Source: Bhargavaea sp. CC-171006
GTDB taxonomy: Bacteria; Bacillota; Bacilli; Bacillales_A; Planococcaceae
Length of the DNA stretch: 64,000 nt
Assembly (NCBI RefSeq): GCF_009761675.1
Contig: NZ_QUZH01000015.1
Span: 62,001-126,000, forward strand
Direction: 5' to 3'
Part shown: piece by piece, positions 15,062-22,624 of the stretch
How the letters are laid out: the number at the start of each line of letters is the position of its first letter
Numbering within the stretch: the stretch's first letter is position 1
Program-made: the position numbers and the translations under genes
The notes under the pieces: generated by a model
What the model was told of the DNA's origin: nothing
What the model saw: the letters and a program-made list of their open reading frames with translations, nothing else
The model's database searches: none

Positions 15062-16039
15062 TTATGCAGTGACATCCCGCTTGGAGAACACAAGATAGCT
15101 GACAACCAGGAACACGACGGCATATGCGCCCAGCACCGCAGCCGCAAACGGCAAGGTCACATCCTCGATGAGCGTCATGCCCTGTGCCAGTGCTACGAGA
15201 TCGTGGGAGAAGAACAGGTACTTCGCGATTTCATAGCGGCTCAAGAGCGCCGAAACCGTGCTGCCGGTAAAGAAGATGAACAGCGACAGTCCGATGGCGA
15301 GCGCTCCTGAACGGAACACGCTGCCGATCATGAAGGCGAACGTCGTGTAGACGATGATGTTCACGAACGCAAGAAGCAGGTGGGAGATCGCCGGGGTCCA
15401 GACCGAGATTTCGGCGACTTCACCGCCTCTCACCACAAGCTCCGTCCCTCCGTCAGGTGAAAACAGAATGTAAGACATAACGATCGAAACCACGAAGCCT
15501 GCCAGCGTGAGCAGCGCGCCGAACAATGCAGTTGCCGCGAATTTCGAGGTCAGCACTTTCCACCGCCTGACCGGTCGTGCGAGGAGCATCTTGATTGTCC
15601 CGTCCGAGAATTCCGTGGCGACAATACCGGCCGCGACGATGATGGCGAACAGCATGGCGAGCGTGGCGATGCCCGATGAATCTTTGATCATCTGCTGCCG
15701 GCTGTAGTTGCCGTGCGGCTCTACATCTTCCGCAAGGCGGTACTCCACGATCTGGAGATCTTCTTTCAGCTCAGCCTCACGGGAGGAAGAGAGGTCCGGG
15801 TCGGCCAACTGCGCGGAGATGCCATTCCGCTCAGCCTCCGCCTGCATGCGCCAGTCCGGCGCGTCCGCCTGGCCCTCGACCTGGACGTTTCCGCTTTCAG
15901 CCCGGTTTCCTTCCACCGTGGAGATCCATTTCGTCAGTCCGAGCATGCCGGCCACGCCAACGACGAGAAGGATGGCCATGACCCATGTCGCTTTTTTGTT
16001 CCACAGCTTCATCCATTCATTTTGCAACAGCTTCAGCAA
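15062..16039 (-). CDS. ABC-2 type transporter permease
   Basis: 325 residues. A first helix (ATWVMAILLVVGVAGMLGL) is followed by a roughly 100-residue extracytoplasmic acidic loop, then five further helices, the layout of ABC-2 permeases such as those of the Ytr/Nat type. The segment FSDGTIKMLLARPVRRWKVL is the conserved coupling region between helices. Start overlaps the preceding ATPase gene by 23 bases. It is the last gene of a five-gene operon with a GntR regulator. Substrate unknown. Confidence 0.85.
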   Translation of the reverse strand: MLKLLQNEWMKLWNKKATWVMAILLVVGVAGMLGLTKWISTVEGNRAESGNVQVEGQADAPDWRMQAEAERNGISAQLADPDLSSSREAELKEDLQIVEYRLAEDVEPHGNYSRQQMIKDSSGIATLAMLFAIIVAAGIVATEFSDGTIKMLLARPVRRWKVLTSKFAATALFGALLTLAGFVVSIVMSYILFSPDGGTELVVRGGEVAEISVWTPAISHLLLAFVNIIVYTTFAFMIGSVFRSGALAIGLSLFIFFTGSTVSALLSRYEIAKYLFFSHDLVALAQGMTLIEDVTLPFAAAVLGAYAVVFLVVSYLVFSKRDVTA

Positions 16040-16946
16040 TCTGTCCGCCTCCCGTCAATTCGATGAATTCGTCTTCAAGCGTCTTCCGGTGCGGGCGGAC
16101 TGCATACAGGTCGAGGCCTCCGGCAATCACGCTTTTCACGAGTTCCGGTATCCGCTCCACTCCCTCTTCGATAATGAACCCGGCTCCGGACTCAGCGGGC
16201 TCGTAGCCTTTTGATTCCAGGATCGCCCTGAGCTGTTTTGCCGGAAGGGCCTCGATGTAGTGGTGCGGACGGCCTTCGTCCTTCATCTCCCGGATATCAA
16301 TCAGCTTGCCGTTCTGGATGACGGCAATCCGGTCGCACATGAGTTCGATCTCGGACAGCAGGTGGCTCGAGACAAAGATCGAGACTCCCGCTTTTTCCGC
16401 AAGGCTCCGGAGATAGGTCCGGAACTCCCGGATGCCGGCCGGGTCGAGGCCGTTCGTCGGTTCATCGAGAATCAGGAATTTCGGATTGTGCAGAAGCGCC
16501 TGTGCGAGTCCGAGGCGCTGGCGCATGCCGAGCGAATATGTGCCGACTTTCTCATGAATCCGGTTCTCGAGGCCCACCTGGCGGACCACTTCCATAATCC
16601 GGTCCTTTGTGATGCCTTTGTGCATGCGGGCAAAGTGGACGAGGTTTTTGTATCCGGTCATGAACTTGTACATTTCGGGGTTCTCGACAATCACGCCCAC
16701 GTTGGACATGGCCGCCTCGAACTCGTTCTGCACGGACTTGCCCGCGACGAACACCTCGCCGGAAGTCGGCTTCATCAGCCCGGCCATCATGCGGATGGTC
16801 GTCGTCTTTCCCGCACCGTTCGGTCCGAGGAAACCGGTCACCTGACCCGGAAAGAGCTGCAGGTTCAAATCGTCAATAATTTTCTTTCCACGAATCGTCT
16901 TCGAAAGGTGCCTGAGTTCCACTATCGGTTCAGTTTGGTTTGCCAA
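16017..16946 (-). CDS. ABC transporter ATP-binding protein (TTG start)
   Basis: About 309 residues. Walker A GPNGAGKTT, signature SLGMRQRLGLAQALL and Walker B FLILDEPTNGL are all intact, with a roughly 90-residue C-terminal extension typical of ABC-2 exporters. The start is taken as TTG 16946 because AAGGGAAGTG lies 6 bases upstream and the protein then begins ANQTEPIVELRHLSKTIRGK like its relatives; longer starts have no site. Overlaps the previous ATPase gene by 17 bases, implying coupled translation. Pairs with the permease that follows. Confidence 0.88.
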   Translation of the reverse strand: MANQTEPIVELRHLSKTIRGKKIIDDLNLQLFPGQVTGFLGPNGAGKTTTIRMMAGLMKPTSGEVFVAGKSVQNEFEAAMSNVGVIVENPEMYKFMTGYKNLVHFARMHKGITKDRIMEVVRQVGLENRIHEKVGTYSLGMRQRLGLAQALLHNPKFLILDEPTNGLDPAGIREFRTYLRSLAEKAGVSIFVSSHLLSEIELMCDRIAVIQNGKLIDIREMKDEGRPHHYIEALPAKQLRAILESKGYEPAESGAGFIIEEGVERIPELVKSVIAGGLDLYAVRPHRKTLEDEFIELTGGGQIAEAVAK

Positions 16947-17652
16947 CCGGTTCACTTCCCTTTTCGTAGAGTGTGCGCATGTATGCGGGCAGGCCGCCCG
17001 GCTGCGCCATCCGGATGTCTTCCACAGCATCATGGGCGGCGATCCGCCCATTTTTCAATACGGCGATTTCATCGAGGAGCGGAGCGACGTCGTGCAGCTC
17101 ATGCGTCGACATGATGACGGTCTGCCGATCCGGATCGGTAAACCGGATCAGCCCCTTCACGATGGACTCCCGGACCATCGGGTCAAGTCCGGAGAATGGT
17201 TCGTCGAGAAGGTAGACATTTGCTTCCCTTCCTAATGTTGCTACGATCTTGGCCCGTCCGCGGTTTCCTTTTGAGAGGTTTTTCAGCCGGGTTTTTCTGT
17301 CCACGTTCAGAAAATCCGCTACTTCAAGCGCCTTTTCCATTGAAAAGTCCGGGTACTGCGACTCCTGGAAGCGGAGCAGCTCATCGGTCGTGAAGTACGG
17401 ATAATACAGGTCGGCATCTGCCATGTAGGCGATCTGCCGGCCGGCAGATGTCCGGGTGACCGGTTGCCCGTTCAGGAGGACTTCCCCCGAGTCCGCTCCC
17501 AAGACGCCCGCCATGATCTTCAGGAGTGTCGATTTCCCGCTTCCGTTTTCTCCCGCCAGGCCGATGATTTTCCCCTGGCCGAAAGTCGCGGTTACGCCGG
17601 CCAGTGCCTGTCGACGCCCGAATGACCGGGTCACCCGTCTGATTTCGATCAT
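16930..17652 (-). CDS. ABC transporter ATP-binding protein (YtrB-like)
   Basis: 240 residues with Walker A GENGSGKST, the less common signature LSKGNRGRAKIVATL and Walker B VYLLDEPFSGL. Together with the adjacent GntR repressor and the large permease at 18012, this resembles the ytrABCDEF arrangement of B. subtilis, whose operon responds to cell-wall-active antibiotics. Start overlaps the regulator stop by 4 bases (ATGA). Substrate is not identifiable. Confidence 0.88.
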   Translation of the reverse strand: MIEIRRVTRSFGRRQALAGVTATFGQGKIIGLAGENGSGKSTLLKIMAGVLGADSGEVLLNGQPVTRTSAGRQIAYMADADLYYPYFTTDELLRFQESQYPDFSMEKALEVADFLNVDRKTRLKNLSKGNRGRAKIVATLGREANVYLLDEPFSGLDPMVRESIVKGLIRFTDPDRQTVIMSTHELHDVAPLLDEIAVLKNGRIAAHDAVEDIRMAQPGGLPAYMRTLYEKGSEPVGKPN

Positions 17653-18011
17653 TGCCGTCTCCTCCTCGTCATGGACTCTGCAATCTCTTCTTCCGTGAAG
17701 CCGAGCGCCTCGATGTTCCGGATAAAGTCATCGATCAGCTGCGCCTTCTTCTCCTCTCTCAGCTGCCCGAGTCGTTCCACGTTCTCCGTGACAAACGTCC
17801 CCTGGCCCCGCTTCGTTTCGGTAATCCCCATCCCCTCCAGCTCCTTGTACACACGTTGCATCGTATTGGCATTGACACCGGCCTCGACCGCGTATTCTCT
17901 TACCGAGGGCAGCTTTTCGCCCGGCTGCAGGGCTCCCCGGATCAGGTCGCCCGTGATCCGGTCGATCAGTTGCTGATAGATCGGCTTATCCGGCAGGAAA
18001 TCAAAACTCAT
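17649..18011 (-). CDS. ytrA: GntR-family regulator, YtrA type
   Basis: 120 residues: a winged helix-turn-helix (KPIYQQLIDRITGDLIRGAL, GEKLPSVREYAVEAGVNANT, MQRVYKELEGMGITETKRG) and a short C-terminal helical dimerisation arm, the small YtrA subclass of GntR proteins. YtrA in B. subtilis represses its ABC operon through an inverted repeat AGTGTA/TACACT; the same arms are found at the operon promoter here (18844-18869). Unlike B. subtilis, a permease gene precedes the regulator. Confidence 0.85.
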   Translation of the reverse strand: MSFDFLPDKPIYQQLIDRITGDLIRGALQPGEKLPSVREYAVEAGVNANTMQRVYKELEGMGITETKRGQGTFVTENVERLGQLREEKKAQLIDDFIRNIEALGFTEEEIAESMTRRRRQ

Positions 18012-18812
18012 TCATCGCGCCACCTTCCGGTTGAAGATATAGATGGCGAGCATTGCGAGGAGAATCGTCTCGATCACGGCAAGCCCTGCTCCGCCCGCCG
18101 CGACGGTTCCCGTAATGTCCAGGGCCCAGTCATTGATCTGGTTCAGCTGTTCCGAATACCTGAAAGGAACCTCTCCGTAACCAGCCAATTTCTGGTACGG
18201 TCCCCATGACGTGATTTTGTCCCAAATATAAAAGGTTCCGATGAACAGCGCACCCGTAACGATGACGGCAATGACCCTATTGGTTTTTTTCAGCCACTGA
18301 TAGATCGTCCAGAACAGGAATCCGATTGCCATCTGAATCACACCAAGGAAAAGAGCAACGGATCCGATCTCTGCCAGGAACCCCAAAAACCAACCGGCCG
18401 GCATACCTTCGGGCAACCCCGCACTGCCGCTGAGGAAGTAGTTGAAGAGGCTTGCCAATGCCAGCACACAGAAGACAACCAGCATGGATACGACCGTCAT
18501 CCCTACAGCAAAAATCGCCTTTGCCCCGATCAGCACACCGGATGGCGACGGAGAATGGAGCCAGATATCTGAGCGTTTCATATCAGTCGTCAAACTGATC
18601 AGCAGGCTGACCGCCGGCATATAGCTGAGTACCACCATCCATAAGCCCATGATGATTGCCGCAATATTCATCACCGGGACATCCGGCACAACATAGTGCT
18701 GAAGCAAAAACGGTGCCACTCCGATGCTGAGCACGGCCGACAGCACCAGAAACACCATCCCGGGACGCGCCAGAACCCACTCTTTCCACAAGAGCCCTTT
18801 CCATCGGCTCAT
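18012..18812 (-). CDS. ABC transporter permease-like membrane protein
   Basis: About 266 residues with six predicted membrane helices (for example FLVLSAVLSIGVAPFLL, IIMGLWMVVLSYMPAVSLLI and the final AVIETILLAMLAIYIF). First gene of the GntR-controlled operon; its stop codon abuts the regulator start. It probably works with the ATPase encoded at 16930. ATG 18812 is 8 bases after AAAGGAG. No sequence signature beyond membrane topology was recognised. Confidence 0.75.
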   Translation of the reverse strand: MSRWKGLLWKEWVLARPGMVFLVLSAVLSIGVAPFLLQHYVVPDVPVMNIAAIIMGLWMVVLSYMPAVSLLISLTTDMKRSDIWLHSPSPSGVLIGAKAIFAVGMTVVSMLVVFCVLALASLFNYFLSGSAGLPEGMPAGWFLGFLAEIGSVALFLGVIQMAIGFLFWTIYQWLKKTNRVIAVIVTGALFIGTFYIWDKITSWGPYQKLAGYGEVPFRYSEQLNQINDWALDITGTVAAGGAGLAVIETILLAMLAIYIFNRKVAR

Positions 18813-18843
18813 ATACTCCACTCCTTTAAATCACATTGCGTAA

Positions 18844-18888
18844 CAGTGTATTAGCCACATAGTACACTGGTATTCGTTTGGAGTGCAA
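18844..18888 (-). promoter_or_regulatory. ytr-type promoter and YtrA operator
   Basis: On the minus strand, TTGCAC (18888-18883) and TACTAT (18864-18859) are spaced by 18 bases. CAGTGTA-N12-TACACTG (18844-18869) forms a 7-bp-arm inverted repeat across the -10. The arms equal those of the B. subtilis YtrA operator. Confidence 0.7.
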
Positions 18889-18911
18889 GTCATTCGCGGA
18901 TTTTTCCATAT

Positions 18912-18938
18912 AAAAAAACGCCCTCCAATGAAGGCGTC
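18912..18938 (-). terminator. Terminator of the thiopeptide operon
   Basis: On the minus strand, GACGCCTTC pairs with GAGGGCGT around ATTG and is followed by seven T residues. It lies 23 bases after the last gene of the cluster. Confidence 0.85.
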
Positions 18939-18960
18939 AGATCTGACTGATGAGCAGGAT

Positions 18961-19827
18961 TCAGAATCCTGCTGTGAGGTGCAACACCTTTGTATGGGTT
19001 TCAAGTGGGTGGGCCACCACTGCTTCTGCCCGGCCCTCCAGAGAAACCCGGTCTATGACCAACCTGCTCCGGAGCGGGAGTCCGACATCTTCCGCAAGGT
19101 CTTCCTCCAGCCCAAACAGCACAGCGAACAAAATCCGGCGGATAAAGAAGTAGAGAAGGGCCGCTTCTCCGGGACTTTCCTGTGGTTGATCAGGAGCAGC
19201 CTCCTGTGACTCAGGCAACCGGAAGCGATCCGTCACGATCAGCGGTCCGATCTCCACACGGCTCCGGGTCAGATCCATGAACAGCACCCGTTCCGCCGCG
19301 GCCCGCGCCTCTTCCCTCTCTATGGGATTGGTGCTTTCCATAATCGCCGCATCATATCTTCCGTTCCTTCTCTTCGTATCGACCTGTAAGTAAGGGATTT
19401 TTCCGAGCATTGTTCTCAGTTGCGGAAACCGCTCCGGATCCGCCGCAAACCAGATTCTGAACCCGCTGCCTTGACCCGCGAAGCCCTTCACCGTCTGTTC
19501 AATTCTTCCGAACGGCTGCCCGGTCAGGAACAGATTCCGGAATATCTCCAGATCGGATCTGACGGCTGCAAGCATCGCCCGTTCCTTTTCTGACCGGCAC
19601 TCGGCGAACAGACCGGGGAATTTGCTGAGAAAAGCTTTTGCATAGGCGTATTCCCTTGATTGTTCGGCGGCCTGCTCGGAAAAGCCCTGATTCAGCAGCA
19701 TGCTGAACCTGTAAAAGTTCAGTTCCCCTTTTCTGACAGCCGCTTCCACTGTTTTCTGCTCGCTGTTTTCTATGGTCACCAGCCCGCCCCTGTCATAGAG
19801 GGCAACGGCAGGTCTCAAGATGAACAT
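18961..19827 (-). CDS. E1-like/leader-binding partner protein of azole biosynthesis
   Basis: 288 residues. The N-terminal FILRPAVALYDRGGLVTIEN resembles the RRE-like start of cyclodehydratase partner (C) proteins, and VEIGPLIVTDRFRLPE resembles the GPLvvPG segment near their C-terminus. These E1-like proteins bind the precursor leader and present it to YcaO. The usual Cys residues after that segment are missing, so it may be a degenerate or specialised copy. Last gene of the operon, 10 bases after the SagB-like gene. Assignment rests on faint motifs and on context. Confidence 0.5.
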   Translation of the reverse strand: MFILRPAVALYDRGGLVTIENSEQKTVEAAVRKGELNFYRFSMLLNQGFSEQAAEQSREYAYAKAFLSKFPGLFAECRSEKERAMLAAVRSDLEIFRNLFLTGQPFGRIEQTVKGFAGQGSGFRIWFAADPERFPQLRTMLGKIPYLQVDTKRRNGRYDAAIMESTNPIEREEARAAAERVLFMDLTRSRVEIGPLIVTDRFRLPESQEAAPDQPQESPGEAALLYFFIRRILFAVLFGLEEDLAEDVGLPLRSRLVIDRVSLEGRAEAVVAHPLETHTKVLHLTAGF

Positions 19828-19837
19828 TCCGGATCAC

Positions 19838-20566
19838 CTACCCTAATAAGAATGAATACAGCACGTCGTCCCCTGTTCCGATGATCTGTGCGAGAGGCAC
19901 ATCATAAAATCCTCCGAGCGGCAGTGAACGGATTCCGAGATATTTCGCCACGAGCTGGATGTTCTGGCCGATATGACCGGCTTCCTGCTGCACCAGCTTG
20001 TAGGAGATATCCGGATACTTGGCGGAAATGGACTCCAGATCGGCCGTCAGGACAATGGCAAACTGTGCGGTCCCGGCGCTTTCCTTTTGGATATAAGCCT
20101 GTTCGATCGTGCTCCACGGGACCCTTTTCCGTCCTGCCAGAAGTCCCCGGTCAGCGTCCACCTGACAGACATTCCACCTTCCGAGTGATTCTGCCACCCT
20201 CGTTTCGTTGAACAGCAGATGGATTTTGACGTAATACCGGGCACCGCCGGACGGATAGGCCCTTCCCTGACGGTCATAGCCTACAAATGCAAGCTGGGCA
20301 AATCGGGAGATCAGCGGCAAGTCGATGGTCTGTTCGTTGGGGAACGGATACGGCCATGTATGCCGTTGCATCAGGGCAGCCTCGAAGTCTTGGGCGAGGT
20401 CCGGGACATAGTCGATCGCGTGGAGGACAGCCCCTTCCACCGGCTCCGGAATCCGGTCAGTGTGCTTGTATACCTGCATGCTCGTATAAACCGGATCATT
20501 GATGGACAGGCGATGATAGTCCTGGAAAAGCCGGTCGTAGCCGACTTTGAAGTCCCACAGTTTCAT
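19838..20566 (-). CDS. SagB-type FMN dehydrogenase (azoline to azole)
   Basis: 242 residues of the nitroreductase fold. Typical SagB/ThcOx features are the YPSGGARYYVKIHLL block (substrate/FMN site), ISYKLVQQEAGHIGQNIQLV (FMN-contacting helix) and LPLGGFYDVPL. In thiazole/oxazole-modified peptides this enzyme oxidises azolines made by YcaO into aromatic azoles. Its start overlaps the stop of the preceding gene by 4 bases (ATGA). The chain is at the short end of the family. Confidence 0.82.
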   Translation of the reverse strand: MKLWDFKVGYDRLFQDYHRLSINDPVYTSMQVYKHTDRIPEPVEGAVLHAIDYVPDLAQDFEAALMQRHTWPYPFPNEQTIDLPLISRFAQLAFVGYDRQGRAYPSGGARYYVKIHLLFNETRVAESLGRWNVCQVDADRGLLAGRKRVPWSTIEQAYIQKESAGTAQFAIVLTADLESISAKYPDISYKLVQQEAGHIGQNIQLVAKYLGIRSLPLGGFYDVPLAQIIGTGDDVLYSFLLG

Positions 20567-21414
20567 ACCGCCGCTGCGCCTTTTCCAAGAAAGACACCCG
20601 ACAGAAAATGTTCGTTTTCCGGAGAGATGCCGAGCCGGTTGTTCAGCATATGGATATGGGAAACCATGAGATAATGAATATTTTCTGCCCGGTAGGTGGT
20701 TTGGGTTTCCAGGATCCGGGACATGGCAGTTTCAAGTGCCGCCAGATAGTCCTGGTATACTTCCGGCACCTCCTGGCGACCCCGGTTCTTGTCCATCCGC
20801 TTTTCCAGTGCTTTCCGGACAGCCTCCTGTTGCGGCCCGGCACCGAACGACTCCCAGACTTTGTGATATGACGAGAAAAACTCTTCTTCCGAGCGGATCA
20901 TCCCCATCTTCTCAGCCACCCCGAAACTGTACTGCATCAGGTCGAACGCCACCACGTACCGCTTCGGCCATTCAAGCGAGTCGATGATCGTTTTGGCCAT
21001 CTCGGATGATCTGTGGAAAAGTTGTTCCGAAAAGGCCATGGCTCCCTCTCCTCCGTAGCGCTCCCATTCCGGCTGGTACGGGATGTCCCGGATGCTGAAG
21101 TTCGGATAAACGTCCAGGTCGCTCACGCCTTCCAGTTCGACGATCCGCCCGTCATAGCTGACTTCCCTGAAGGGATGACCCTCATGTTCCTTTTCGAACA
21201 CTGCCAGCCGCTCCGAAAGCAGGGCATCAAAACTCTTTTTTCTGGCAGGACCATCAAAACGGTAGCGCAGCCGAATATGCGGCCCGCCCTGCCAATAGCG
21301 GATAAAGAACCACTGATCCGGCGTTATCGCGTCAATCACACTGAACAGATGACTGCTGAGAAAACGGTCTATCAGCCCGAAATCATGAATAAACAGGTGC
21401 TTGGAATGCCACAT
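20563..21414 (-). CDS. Thiopeptide-type bacteriocin biosynthesis protein (SpaB_C fold)
   Basis: 283 residues with the complete signature: WHSKHLFIHDFGLIDRFL, WFFIRYWQGGPHIRLRYRF and the C-terminal HMLNNRLGIS. This fold either removes glutamate from glutamylated Ser/Thr (elimination) or, in thiopeptides, condenses two dehydroalanines in a formal [4+2] reaction. The second LanB-C-like protein of the cluster (29609) lacks the NNRLGI motif, so the two probably divide these jobs; by conserved motif this one is the better elimination candidate. Which enzyme does which cannot be settled from sequence. Confidence 0.8.
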   Translation of the reverse strand: MWHSKHLFIHDFGLIDRFLSSHLFSVIDAITPDQWFFIRYWQGGPHIRLRYRFDGPARKKSFDALLSERLAVFEKEHEGHPFREVSYDGRIVELEGVSDLDVYPNFSIRDIPYQPEWERYGGEGAMAFSEQLFHRSSEMAKTIIDSLEWPKRYVVAFDLMQYSFGVAEKMGMIRSEEEFFSSYHKVWESFGAGPQQEAVRKALEKRMDKNRGRQEVPEVYQDYLAALETAMSRILETQTTYRAENIHYLMVSHIHMLNNRLGISPENEHFLSGVFLGKGAAAV

Positions 21415-21435
21415 TGCTCTCCCTCCTTTATTTAC

Positions 21436-22614
21436 TTAACAGCCTTCCGGTATCCGGACCGACATCGCCTGGTTCCGGTCCGGGAACACGATGGCCGAGT
21501 ATCCGATCGCCATATCGTCCGGCAGGCCGGTTTTGCTTCTGACATATGCATCATCATAGTTTTTCAGGCAGCGGACGGCACAGTTTTCTCCTGCCATGAA
21601 AACGGAAATGAACTGCATCAGCCGCCCCATCTCCATGAACAGCGGCTCTGAATCCTCCCCGGCCCTTTTCTTGCTGAACGCCATGAAGACCCAAAAGTTA
21701 AACCCGTGGAAATTCGAGAACTCATGATACTCCGTGAGCAGCCGCTGGTCTTCCCGCTCCCCCTGGAACGGTCCGGCCCAGACGAGGCGGCTGCCTTCCA
21801 GCCGGTAATAGCCTTGCTCAAGGCCTGCTACATCATTTACCGCGACCAGCAACCGGATTCCGGCCTTCTCCAGTACCGGTCCCGCAAGCTCCACCCATCT
21901 GCTTAAAGGATCCTGTGCCAGCGTCCGGTGGAAGAACACGTCCCCTTCCCCTCTCTGGTCCGCTGTCCGTTTTGCAAAATGCCACCCACTTACGGAGGAC
22001 AGCCATGCATCAGGAACCGCGGTGAGTCGCCCCCTGTCCATATCCTCTACAGGATCAATGCGGAGAACCGCACGCGGGCGGATATGGACACCGGACAAAT
22101 GATGCGTTTCCGCGGAGCTCCAAGCCGGTGCATACCGGTATCCGCATCCCGCCTGCCTCAATGCAAATTCAAGGTTGAATAACGCATGTCCGGCATTCAG
22201 GGCAGACAGCATCCGGGAAAACTTGCCGTAATACAGCTGCAGCCTGCGGTCATCTGTCATGAGAACGATCCGGCCTTCCTCATTCACCGCCGGACCGATG
22301 TCCATCACCCGGTCCCTGAACGGGTCATAGGCATGGGTCCGCCCTCCCGTCATCACCAGGATTTTGGCTGTCTTCATATTCCGTGCGCCCGGCACGAGCG
22401 GATGAAGCGGATACCGGCTCGCCAGGTCGACCCGGCGGATTTTCTCCGTGTATTCGTAGACCGACCGCATCAGCCGTTCCGCGTGTGGTTCGGCACGCGA
22501 CGGAATCCCGGAACGGACAGCATTACCGATCAGGTCCGGATCAGGCGAAGGGCCGCCCCGGGAAAAGTGTTCAAACCGCCGGTCCGTGAAAGCTTCCAAA
22601 TAAGCAGCATCCAT
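21436..22614 (-). CDS. Second nitroreductase-like protein of the thiopeptide cluster
   Basis: About 392 residues. ATG 22614 follows GAGGTG at 6 bases. The C-terminal part FMEMGRLMQFISVFMAGENC followed by GYSAIVFPDR resembles the FMN-contacting helix and end strand of SagB-type oxidoreductases, and the middle RIDPVEDM and LLVAVNDVAGLEQGYYRLEG resemble the N-terminal halves of two-domain SagB proteins. It is more diverged than the neighbour at 19838. It might oxidise a different ring or the thiopeptide C-terminus. Function inferred only from fold-like patterns and operon position. Confidence 0.5.
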   Translation of the reverse strand: MDAAYLEAFTDRRFEHFSRGGPSPDPDLIGNAVRSGIPSRAEPHAERLMRSVYEYTEKIRRVDLASRYPLHPLVPGARNMKTAKILVMTGGRTHAYDPFRDRVMDIGPAVNEEGRIVLMTDDRRLQLYYGKFSRMLSALNAGHALFNLEFALRQAGCGYRYAPAWSSAETHHLSGVHIRPRAVLRIDPVEDMDRGRLTAVPDAWLSSVSGWHFAKRTADQRGEGDVFFHRTLAQDPLSRWVELAGPVLEKAGIRLLVAVNDVAGLEQGYYRLEGSRLVWAGPFQGEREDQRLLTEYHEFSNFHGFNFWVFMAFSKKRAGEDSEPLFMEMGRLMQFISVFMAGENCAVRCLKNYDDAYVRSKTGLPDDMAIGYSAIVFPDRNQAMSVRIPEGC

Positions 22615-22624
22615 GGCACTCACC

